A stretch of 64,000 nt of DNA from assembly GCA_963700785.1 (NCBI GenBank), contig CAVOYZ010000012.1, positions 62,001-126,000 on the forward strand, read 5' to 3'. A program made the position numbers and the translations under genes. The notes below the pieces were generated by a model. That model had not been told where the DNA came from, made no database searches, and worked only from the letters and a program-made list of their open reading frames with translations. Below, one piece after another: positions 7,033-14,143 of the stretch; position 1 is the first letter of the stretch, and every line of letters begins with the position of its first letter. This DNA is from CAXMST01 sp963700785 (lineage in GTDB: Bacteria; Actinomycetota; Thermoleophilia; Solirubrobacterales; 70-9).

Positions 7033-9132
7033 GTGATCGCGACTGAGAAGACAGCCCGGATCCTCTTCGACGAGGGCCACTCGGAGGCCTGGACGATCGA
7101 CCGCGACCGGGCGGCGAAGATGCAGCCGGCCCATCCGGCCGATTCCTCGCTGGCCCGCGCCGCCGAGCTGCTTCTCGACCGGGACTTCTCGGTCGAGGCC
7201 GTCGCCGAGGAGCCGTTGAGCGCCCGGCTGGCGGGCGCAGCCGTTCTCGTCATCGCCCACCCCTCCGATCCGAAGTGGGAGGCGACGACCGGCGCGGGTC
7301 AGCCCCGTTTCTCCGAGCCGGAGCTGGACGCGATCGAGGCGTTCGTGCGCGGCGGCGGCGGCCTCGTCGTGCTCGGCGAGACCGAGCAGGACAAGTACGG
7401 CAACAACCTCAACGATCTGCTTGGCCGGTTCGATCTCGCGATCGAGAACACCACCGTTCAGGACTACGAGCATCATCACGAGGGGGCGCCGTCCTGGGTG
7501 CTCGCCGAGCTGGTCCGCGATCGGGATCGAGGCGTCGATCTCCTCGCCCGCGTCGAGGCGGCGTGCTTCTACCGCGCCGGAACGATCGCGGTGCAGAACG
7601 GATCCGGGGTGATCGCCCGGACCAGCGCGAGCGCCTCGCCGCCGTCGGCGCCGCTCGCAGCCGCGGCGGAGTGCGATCGCGGCCGGGTGGTCGCGCTCGC
7701 GGACTCGGACCTGTTCGGCGATGACTGCATCGACGAGCTCGATCACGGTTCGCTTTGGCTCAACCTGATCTACTGGGCGGCGGGGGCGGCGTTCGAGCGC
7801 GAGCCGGAGAGGCCGGTGTCCGCGGCTGCCTCCGATCCCGCCTGGGGGGAGCTGAAGGCCGCGGTCGCCGAGCTCCGGCTCGAGCAGGAGCCGGACGGCT
7901 CGATCGAGCTCGACGGCCGCGACGGCGGCCGGATCGCCGACCTCGCCGAGGCGATCGCCGCCTCGGTCGAGCGCCTCGCGCCGCACTTCCCGCATCAGGC
8001 GGACTACCTGCAGGCGCTGCCACGGGATCTCCGGGACTGGGCGGCGGCGGGCTTCGGCAAGCCCGACTTCATCCGGTCGGTCGAGGCGTTCCGCCCGGAC
8101 CGCGACCGCCGCGACGGGATCGAGCATCTCGCCGTCTTCCCGATGTACAAGCAGAACGCCTCGCCCGACACCTGCTTGGAGGCGCTGATCGTCCGGGTGC
8201 CGTGGCCAGAGTGGATCGCCGAGCTCGAGGCGGAGCGCTACGACAACGCCAAGTTCGTCCCGGTCGAGCTCGTCGACTACACGGACGGCTACGACTCCGA
8301 GTGCGCGGTCCTCTTCCCGGAGACGTTCGCGACCGCGGACCGGCCACCGAGCTACTTCGGCGGCATCTTCTGCGACCGCGAGGCCGAGCGCTTCCGGCGG
8401 GTTTGCGGTGAGGCCGCCCGCGTCCTCCACCTCAACCTGCCGCCCGATGCCGAGGCGTTGCTGCGCTCGCCACGGCTCTCCCAGGACGCCTACATGTGCT
8501 GGGACCTGATCCATGACCGCACCCACATGCGCGGCGATCTGCCCTTCGATCCGTTCATGATCCGCCAGCGGAGTCCCTACTGGATGTATTCGCTGGAGGA
8601 GCTGCGCTGCGACCTGACCACCTTCGGCGAAGCGGTCGAGCTCGAGGCCGAGGGCTTCGGGCTCGCGCGCCACGTCCAGTACGCGATCCTCTTCGACCGG
8701 CTGTTCCGCTTCCCGGTGACCGGCTCGCGCGTTCGCAACTACGACGGCCTCGGCGGCCAGCTGCTGTTCGCGTTTCTGCACGGCGAGGGCTACGTCCACT
8801 GGACCGACAACGAGCTCCGGGTCGAGTGGGACCGCGTCGCCGCCGGCGTCGAGCGCCTGCGCACCGCGGTGGCTGAGCTCTATCGCTCGGGCATCGACCG
8901 CTCGAAGCTGGGTCAGTGGATCGCCGCCCACGAGCTGGTCGCCGAGTACGTGCACCCGGCCCCGAGCTCGGTCTGGGCGCGCGAGCGCCGGGATCTTCCG
9001 GAGGTCGAGGAGCCGAAGGAGCTGGTCGATCTGGTCCGCGACGACGAGTTCCCGCTGAGCCTCTTCTACACGCAGCTGCAGCCGAAGCTCGAGCCCGTGC
9101 TGAACCGCCGCGCCGCGGCGGCGGCCCGCTAG
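7033..9132 (+). CDS. DUF6421 family protein with N-terminal Rossmann/amidotransferase-like domain
   Basis: 699 aa. Residues ~270-695 match DUF6421, an uncharacterised actinobacterial family known to me at roughly 460 aa. Hallmarks are HLAVFPMYKQN, the FCDREAERFRRV region, HDRTHMRGDLPFDPFMI and RVRNYDGLGGQLLFAFLH. About 240 extra N-terminal residues (ILFDEGHSEAW, VLVIAHPSDP, VRGGGGLVVLGETEQ, GRVVALADSDLF) resemble class I amidotransferase/DUF4350-like Rossmann domains, so this looks like a fusion. His494 and His498 (HDRTH) and Glu522/523 (EELRCD) are spaced like metal ligands of a zincin fold; that is inference. There is no signal peptide, so it is cytosolic. An SDR and a threonine aldolase follow directly, a neighbourhood I also recall from Streptomyces. 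No reaction is known. Confidence 0.8.
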   Translation: MIATEKTARILFDEGHSEAWTIDRDRAAKMQPAHPADSSLARAAELLLDRDFSVEAVAEEPLSARLAGAAVLVIAHPSDPKWEATTGAGQPRFSEPELDAIEAFVRGGGGLVVLGETEQDKYGNNLNDLLGRFDLAIENTTVQDYEHHHEGAPSWVLAELVRDRDRGVDLLARVEAACFYRAGTIAVQNGSGVIARTSASASPPSAPLAAAAECDRGRVVALADSDLFGDDCIDELDHGSLWLNLIYWAAGAAFEREPERPVSAAASDPAWGELKAAVAELRLEQEPDGSIELDGRDGGRIADLAEAIAASVERLAPHFPHQADYLQALPRDLRDWAAAGFGKPDFIRSVEAFRPDRDRRDGIEHLAVFPMYKQNASPDTCLEALIVRVPWPEWIAELEAERYDNAKFVPVELVDYTDGYDSECAVLFPETFATADRPPSYFGGIFCDREAERFRRVCGEAARVLHLNLPPDAEALLRSPRLSQDAYMCWDLIHDRTHMRGDLPFDPFMIRQRSPYWMYSLEELRCDLTTFGEAVELEAEGFGLARHVQYAILFDRLFRFPVTGSRVRNYDGLGGQLLFAFLHGEGYVHWTDNELRVEWDRVAAGVERLRTAVAELYRSGIDRSKLGQWIAAHELVAEYVHPAPSSVWARERRDLPEVEEPKELVDLVRDDEFPLSLFYTQLQPKLEPVLNRRAAAAAR

Positions 9133-9143
9133 GTTTGCCCTGG

Positions 9144-9857
9144 ATGGCAGGTTTGAAGGACAGAGTGATCGCGATCGCCGGCGCGGGCGGCGGCCTCGGT
9201 CCGGTGGTCGCGCGAACGCTCGCCGCCTACGGTGGGTCGCTGGCGCTGACCGACGTGCGCCAGGAGGCGCTCGACGATCTCGTGGCCTCGCTCGACCTCC
9301 CCGAGGACCGTGTCGATGCCCGGGTCGTCGACCTGCTCGACGAGGACGCCGCGGCAGCGTGGGCGGACGGCCTGCAGGAGCGCTTCGGCCGGGTCGACGG
9401 ACTGCTCCACCTCGTCGGTGGCTGGCGCGGGGGGGAGCCGATCGAGAGCGCTTCGCTCGACGACTACGAGTGGCTCCACAACCTCCTGGTCCGCACCGTG
9501 CAGCGCGTCAGCCGCGCCTTCTACGGCCCGCTGACCGCCAGCGGGGGCAGCTTCGTACTGATCAGCTCCTCGCAGGCTCAGGCGCCGGAGGGCACGAATG
9601 CCGCCTACGCGGCAGCCAAGGCGGCGGCCGAGAGCTGGACCCTGGCGCTGGCCGACGCGTTCGCTGCGGGCGGCGGCGGCGCGACCGCCAACATCATCGT
9701 CGTCAACGCGATCCTGACTCCGGCGATGCGCGAGCGCAACCCCGACAAGGACTACCCGAGCTTCACGCCGGCCGAGGCGATCGCGGACGCGTGCGCCTTC
9801 CTCTGCTCGGAATCCGCGGAGCGGATGAACGGCAAGCGACTGCCATTGCACCCGTGA
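9144..9857 (+). CDS. Short-chain dehydrogenase/reductase (SDR)
   Basis: 237 aa classical SDR. The cofactor motif GAGGGLG lies at residues ~13-19, and an acidic residue (LTDVR) after strand 2 suggests an NAD(H) preference. A catalytic Ser lies in VLISSSQAQ, with the Tyr154-Lys158 pair in YAAAK. The substrate loop is unusual: LHLVGGWRGGEPIES replaces the common NNAG motif. A TAGGTT hexamer lies eight bases before the ATG. It follows the DUF6421 gene by 11 bp and overlaps the threonine aldolase by 4 bp, so the three are probably co-expressed and act on a shared metabolite, perhaps a beta-hydroxy amino acid or derived aldehyde (inference). Confidence 0.85.
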   Translation: MAGLKDRVIAIAGAGGGLGPVVARTLAAYGGSLALTDVRQEALDDLVASLDLPEDRVDARVVDLLDEDAAAAWADGLQERFGRVDGLLHLVGGWRGGEPIESASLDDYEWLHNLLVRTVQRVSRAFYGPLTASGGSFVLISSSQAQAPEGTNAAYAAAKAAAESWTLALADAFAAGGGGATANIIVVNAILTPAMRERNPDKDYPSFTPAEAIADACAFLCSESAERMNGKRLPLHP

Positions 9858-10927
9858 CCGACGAGCGAGGCCCGGTCCGGCGCGAGTTCGCCTCCGACAA
9901 CCACGCCGGCGCCCATCCCGAGGTGCTCGAGGCGCTCGTCGCCGCGAACACCGGTCACGCCGACTCCTACGGGAACGACCCGTGGACGGCACGACTCGAG
10001 GAGACGTTTCGCCGCCACCTCGGATCCGCAGCCCGCGCCTATCCCGTCTTCAACGGCACCGGCGCCAACGTGCTCTGCCTCGAGCTGCTCGGTCGCCCCC
10101 ACGAGGCGGTGGTCTGCACGGCGGACGCCCACATCAACGTCGACGAGTGCGGCGCGCCGGAGCGGATCGCGGGGATGAAGCTGCTCACGGTCGAGGGCGA
10201 GCACGGCAAGCTCACAGCCGCGGACGTCGGCCGCTGGGATTCGCGCCGGGGCGACGAGCACCACGTCCAGCCGCGGATCGTCTCGATCACCCAGAGCACC
10301 GAGCTCGGCACCCTGTACGCGCCCGAGGAGATCGCCGCGATCGCGGACGCCGCCCACGAGCGGGACATGTACCTGCACCTCGACGGCGCGCGGATCGCCA
10401 ACGCCGCCGCCGCGCTCGAGCTGCCGCTCGCCGCATTCACGACCGAGGTCGGGGTCGACGCGATCTCTTTCGGTGGCACCAAGAACGGCCTGATGTTCGG
10501 CGAGGTCGCCGTCTTCCTCAGCGCCGCCGCGGACGACGAGCTGATCCCCTTCGCGCGCAAGCAGCTGATGCAGCTCGCCTCGAAGATGCGCTTCGTCAGC
10601 GCGCAGTTCGAGGCGCTGCTCGGGGAAGGCGACCTCTGGCTGCGCGGCGCCCGGCACGCGAACTCGATGGCGGCGCTGCTCGCCGAGCGGGTCATGTCGC
10701 TCGACGGCGCCGAGGTCGTTCATCCGGTCGAGGCCAACGGCGTCTTCGTCCGGCTGCCGAAACCGGTCATCGCGGGCCTGCTCGACGACCTTCCGGGCGA
10801 GCACCCGTTCTACGTCTGGGACGAGGCCGAGGGTGTGGTCCGCTGGATGTGCTCCTGGGACACGACCCCTGAGGACGTCGAGGGTCTCGTTGCAGCAGCC
10901 GCTGCGCGGCTCAGGCCGCAGTCATAG
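9854..10927 (+). CDS. Low-specificity threonine aldolase / beta-eliminating lyase family
   Basis: 357-aa PLP enzyme of the aspartate aminotransferase fold. Family features: FASDNHAGAHPEVLEAL at the N-terminus (substrate loop), VFNGTGANVLCLELL (PLP phosphate region), HLDGARIANAA (Asp pairing with the PLP pyridine nitrogen) and SFGGTKNGL with Schiff-base Lys210. Members cleave L-threonine or allo-threonine to glycine and acetaldehyde, but substrate range varies widely. The GTG start overlaps the SDR stop (GTGA), showing translational coupling. The 3' end overlaps the convergent AIM24 gene by 17 bp. Confidence 0.88.
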   Translation: MTDERGPVRREFASDNHAGAHPEVLEALVAANTGHADSYGNDPWTARLEETFRRHLGSAARAYPVFNGTGANVLCLELLGRPHEAVVCTADAHINVDECGAPERIAGMKLLTVEGEHGKLTAADVGRWDSRRGDEHHVQPRIVSITQSTELGTLYAPEEIAAIADAAHERDMYLHLDGARIANAAAALELPLAAFTTEVGVDAISFGGTKNGLMFGEVAVFLSAAADDELIPFARKQLMQLASKMRFVSAQFEALLGEGDLWLRGARHANSMAALLAERVMSLDGAEVVHPVEANGVFVRLPKPVIAGLLDDLPGEHPFYVWDEAEGVVRWMCSWDTTPEDVEGLVAAAAARLRPQS

Positions 10928-11585
10928 GGGGTCCCTCGGAGGGCTGGACCAGCACCCAGCCCTGACCGGAGTAGCCGATCTGGATGCTCTCCCCCGAGCC
11001 CATCCCGATCAGGCTCTTCGCCTGCATGTCGGTCTTCAGCGAGGTCTCGACACCGCCCGACCAGGCGATCGCCGCCTGTGGGTCGGCGAAGGTCGGCGCG
11101 CTGGCGACGTCGAGCATCACCGGCTCGCCCTCCGACAGCAGCGCGACGGTCCCGGTCCCCACGAGATGGATGTTGAAAAGCCCGCCGGCGAGCATCCCGG
11201 CAGCGCCTCCCTTGACCTTCTTCACGTCCCAGTCGATCCCGGTCTCGAACGCGAGCACGTTGCGCCCGTTGGCGGTGATCGCCTCGTCCTGCAGCTTGAC
11301 CACGTGGACCAGCATCGCCCGCTCGGCGAGGAAGACCTCGCCGCTGCCGCTCGCCCTCATCAGGCGCAGGCTCTCGCCGGTCGCAGCCTTCTTCAGCAGC
11401 CGCCCCATGCCCCCGCCCTGGTGCTCGAAGTTGACCTCGCCCTGGTAGGCGACCATCGCGCCGCTGCGCGCCATCACCGTGGTCGCCGAGAGCTCGACCT
11501 TGAGCAGCCTCGGGTTCTGGATCGTGAAGGCCTCACCTGTTTCGACCTCGCTGAAGCTCTGAAGCGATCCCTCGATCTGGTCCAC
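10911..11585 (-). CDS. AIM24 (DUF124) family protein
   Basis: 224 aa, all-beta AIM24/TIGR00266 family: FSEVETGEAFTIQNPRLLKV, the VNFEHQGGGMGRLLKKAATGES block, GEVFLAERAMLVHVVKL and SGQGWVLVQPS. These proteins are widespread and of unknown molecular role (a mitochondrial homologue affects cristae organisation). No signal peptide or membrane segment. The GTG at 11585 has a strong AGGAGG seven bases upstream, so this gene has a true 5' leader. Palindromic element A (11671-11716) lies in its upstream region. Confidence 0.82.
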   Translation of the reverse strand: MDQIEGSLQSFSEVETGEAFTIQNPRLLKVELSATTVMARSGAMVAYQGEVNFEHQGGGMGRLLKKAATGESLRLMRASGSGEVFLAERAMLVHVVKLQDEAITANGRNVLAFETGIDWDVKKVKGGAAGMLAGGLFNIHLVGTGTVALLSEGEPVMLDVASAPTFADPQAAIAWSGGVETSLKTDMQAKSLIGMGSGESIQIGYSGQGWVLVQPSEGPPMTAA

Positions 11586-11670
11586 TGTCGCCTCCTGTTT
11601 GGCGCGTCCGGTGAGACCTCAGCCTAGCCGCCGGCGCAGGGTGGCGGCCCGGCAGCGAGTCCGTCCCAGA

Positions 11671-11716
11671 GCGAGGTTGAGGTTGACACCGATATGAGTG
11701 GTCAAGCCCAACCTCG
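11671..11716 (-). repeat. Palindromic element A (same family as 16938-16986)
   Basis: An imperfect inverted repeat of ~16-bp arms (CGAGGTTGAGGTTGAC against GTCAAGCCCAACCTCG, two mismatches) around a 13-bp centre. Read on the minus strand it matches element B at 40 of 45 positions, including the centre (TTGACCAC-nn-ATATCGG). It lies 14 bp after the stop of the upstream gene and 86 bp before the AIM24 start. It could be an operator for an unknown regulator or a repeat-family palindrome; it has no T-tract for a standard terminator. Confidence 0.6.
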
Positions 11717-11729
11717 GCGGGCGCCGTGG

Positions 11730-12434
11730 TCAATCGCCGGCGGTGAGCGCCTCGAGGTGGGAGACGAAGAAGCGGGTTGCGGCTGAGAGCTGGTCATCCG
11801 TCTCGAGCAGGTCCGCGTGGCGGAGCTCGGCGCCGTGAAAGCCGACCGCGTTCCAGACCTCGCTCTGCGGCTGCTCTACCCAGGGGCCGACGTAGAGATA
11901 GGGCTCGGGGTGTGCCTCGTCCCCCGGTGAGGCGCCGAAGTTGGCGCGCGAGCCGGCGCCCTCGTCGCCGAGCACGGTGGCGACGTCGAAGTGCTCGGGC
12001 CAGAGCCGGATCGGCTCGGGGTCGAGATCGGGCCCGGCCTCGATCAGACCGGCGAGGGCGGCGGTCCCGAGCGCGAACCAGTCGGCGAGGGCGTCGCTGA
12101 CCGCCGGATCGACGTCGATCGGGGTGCGCTTCTGCTCGGCGCCGTCGACGATCACGATCTCGGTCCCCTCGACGCGGGCGGTTCCGGGGAGGCCGCTGTC
12201 GACGCCCTGATCCCAGCGCGGTGTGCCAAAGCCCCCCGGCGTGAATCGCAGGGCGATCTCGTTGCCGGTCTCCAGCAGCCGCTTCGGCTTCAGCAGGTCC
12301 TCCGCGATCCGGTGCAGCTCCTCGCGACCGGTCGTGAACTCCGCCGGCAGCGGCTGCAACGGTGGTCGGCCGAGCGCCCGCAGGTGGGCCTCCGCCTCGG
12401 CCAGGGCCTCGGCGTGCTCGCTGAGATCAGCCAT
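11730..12434 (-). CDS. Hypothetical protein coupled to a broken TPP-enzyme gene
   Basis: 234 aa, soluble, no signal peptide and no family I recognise. The N-terminal ~45 residues (LSEHAEALAEAEAHLRALG) are helical; the rest reads as a compact mixed fold with conserved-looking segments ALRFTPGGFGTPRWDQG, LWPEHFDVATVLG and PYLYVGPWV. Its ATG overlaps the TGA of the upstream TPP-dependent enzyme remnant (TGATG), so it was translated from the same mRNA and probably served the same pathway. If the upstream gene is truly dead, expression of this one may also be reduced. Confidence 0.65.
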   Translation of the reverse strand: MADLSEHAEALAEAEAHLRALGRPPLQPLPAEFTTGREELHRIAEDLLKPKRLLETGNEIALRFTPGGFGTPRWDQGVDSGLPGTARVEGTEIVIVDGAEQKRTPIDVDPAVSDALADWFALGTAALAGLIEAGPDLDPEPIRLWPEHFDVATVLGDEGAGSRANFGASPGDEAHPEPYLYVGPWVEQPQSEVWNAVGFHGAELRHADLLETDDQLSAATRFFVSHLEALTAGD

Positions 12435-13500
12435 CAGACCAGCTCCGCGTCGGTCACGACCTCGACCATAGCGGGGCCGTCCTGGGCGAGACGTGGTGTC
12501 GGCGAGCCGGTTCGCTTCTCGGCGCCAGATCCGCTTCCGCTCGGCGACATCGCCGCGCTGGTCGGTTGCCGCCAGGTCACGGGCGTCGAGTCGCTCGGAG
12601 AGCAGCTGCGCGGTCGTCGCGATCTCACCCCAGACCGGCAGCTCCACCGGGTGGAACTTGCCGAGCTGCATCCGCTCGAAGTCGACCTGGATGATCGGAT
12701 GCCCCGGGTAGATGCCGGTGTGGTTGGAGAACGAGGCGCCGAGCACCAGCAGCAGGTCCGCCTCGTTCATGATCCAGCTCGCGACCGGGGTGCCGCTGCG
12801 GCCGAGCACGCCGCAGGCCAGCGGATGGTCGTCGGCGATCTGCCCCTTCGCCTTGAAGGTCGTGATCACCGGCGCCCGAGCTGCTCAGCCAGCGCCGTAA
12901 CCTCGTCCATCACGTCGCGGGCGCCGTAGCCGGCGATGATCACGGCCGCTTCGCCTCTGCGAGCATCGCGCAGCGCGGTCGACGTCTTCGGCGGGCGGTG
13001 TGATCCGCTCGTCGCCGACCCGGCCGCCGGGGCCGAGGGCGGCGTCCCCAGCCTCGATCGTCTGCACGTCGTCCGGAAAGATCAGATGGGCGACGTTGCG
13101 CTCGAGCAGCGCGTTCTTGCAGGCGAGGCTCATCAGCTCAGCGTGCTTGGAGGAGGGCAGCACGGTCTGGCTCCAGGCGGAGACCGCCTCGAAGGCGAGG
13201 CGAGATCGACTCCTGGAAGGCCCCCGGCCGAGCACCTGGTTGTCGACTGGCCGGTCAGCGCCAGCACCGGCGCGCGGTCGATCTTCGCGTCCACATCCCG
13301 GTCAGCAGGTTGGTGGCGCCGGGCCGGCGATCGTCAGGCAGGCGGCCGGCGCCGGTCAGCTTGCCGTAGGCGGAGGCGGCGAAGGCAGCCGCGCCTCGTG
13401 GCGGATGCCGATGTAGGTGAGCTCGCCGTCGGACTCGCGGATGCGGGTGCGCGAGCGGGCCGAGTAGATCGAGCCCCGCCCCGTGATCCGCCGAAACTAC
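12434..13500 (-). pseudogene. Remnant of a TPP-dependent enzyme (acetolactate synthase/pyruvate oxidase family)
   Basis: Conserved pieces of an IlvB/PoxB-like enzyme occur in order but in changing minus-strand frames: GELTYIGIRHEA, AYGKLTG, a GPGATNLLTGM block, ALTGQ, HAELMSLACKNALLERNVAH, then the central domain (KGQIADDHPLACGVLGRSG, EADLLLVLGASFSNHTGIYPG). The sequence then jumps from RREANRLADT to DGPAMVEVVTDAELV at the stop. The C-terminal TPP-binding domain (~180 aa with the GDG motif) is missing, as is the extreme N-terminus. With several frame breaks and a missing cofactor domain it cannot make the enzyme as sequenced. Real decay or local misassembly are both possible. Confidence 0.75.
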
Positions 13501-13525
13501 GCATGTGCGGAGGCTCGCAGCGGGA

Positions 13526-13531
13526 TACGGT
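13526..13531 (+). promoter_or_regulatory. Candidate -10 TACGGT, leaderless start at 13538
   Basis: TACGGT, six bases, then ATG. Confidence 0.45.
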
Positions 13532-13537
13532 CGGCCG

Positions 13538-14086
13538 ATGAGTAGCCGGATCCTGATCGTCTACGCGACCACCCACGGGCACACGGCGAAGATCGCCGAC
13601 CGGATCGCGAGGGGCGCGCGCGAGCAGGGGGCGCGGGTCGAGACGATCGAGATCGAGGACGTCGGCGACGTCGACCCCGGCGCCTTCGACGCGGTGATCG
13701 TCGGCGCCTCGATTCACGCCGGGCGGCATCAGCCCGGCCTGGTCAAGTGGGCCGGCGAGCGGGCGGCCGCGCTCGCCGAGCGTCGGTCGGCGTTCTTCTC
13801 CGTGTCGCTGACGGCCGCCGACGACGACCCCGAGGCCAGGCAGGCGACCGACGGCTACATCCGTAGCTTCGTCACCGAGACGGGATGGGAGCCGGACCGG
13901 ACCCTCCCGGTGGCCGGATGCCTGCAGTACCGCGAATACGACATGTTCACCCGGGTCCTGATGATGCTGCTGATGAAGTCCGGCGGTCGCCCGACCGACA
14001 CCGACGAGGATCACGACTACACCGACTGGGACGCCGTCGAGCGCTTCGGCCGCGAGTTCGCGGACGATGCCGCCGCGGCCGGCTGA
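13538..14086 (+). CDS. Flavodoxin-like protein (HemG-type protoporphyrinogen oxidase family)
   Basis: 182 aa. The FMN phosphate-binding loop is ILIVYATTHGHTAKIADRIA at the N-terminus, followed by DAVIVGASIHAGRHQPGLVKW, which resembles the Flavodoxin_5/HemG family. HemG-type members oxidise protoporphyrinogen IX; others are plain electron-transfer flavoproteins. No haem genes are nearby, so the specific role is open. The C-terminal third (GCLQYREYDMFTRVLMMLLMKSGG) contains the helix expected in HemG-like proteins. Divergent from the TPP-enzyme remnant. Confidence 0.75.
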   Translation: MSSRILIVYATTHGHTAKIADRIARGAREQGARVETIEIEDVGDVDPGAFDAVIVGASIHAGRHQPGLVKWAGERAAALAERRSAFFSVSLTAADDDPEARQATDGYIRSFVTETGWEPDRTLPVAGCLQYREYDMFTRVLMMLLMKSGGRPTDTDEDHDYTDWDAVERFGREFADDAAAAG

Positions 14087-14131
14087 GGCCGCTGCGGGAG
14101 CTTCCCGCTCGGGGCCGGCCCCGGGCGCCTG

Positions 14132-14137
14132 TATCTT
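14132..14137 (+). promoter_or_regulatory. Candidate uvrB -10 TATCTT, leaderless start at 14144
   Basis: TATCTT, six bases, then GTG. No GAAC-N4-GTTC SOS box is visible here, unlike uvrA. Confidence 0.45.
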
Positions 14138-14143
14138 CAGCCG

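Noticed and set aside
6904..8955. 683-aa minus-strand open frame
   Set aside because: Lies opposite the DUF6421 gene, whose plus frame has strong motifs. High-GC codon bias keeps the antisense frame open.
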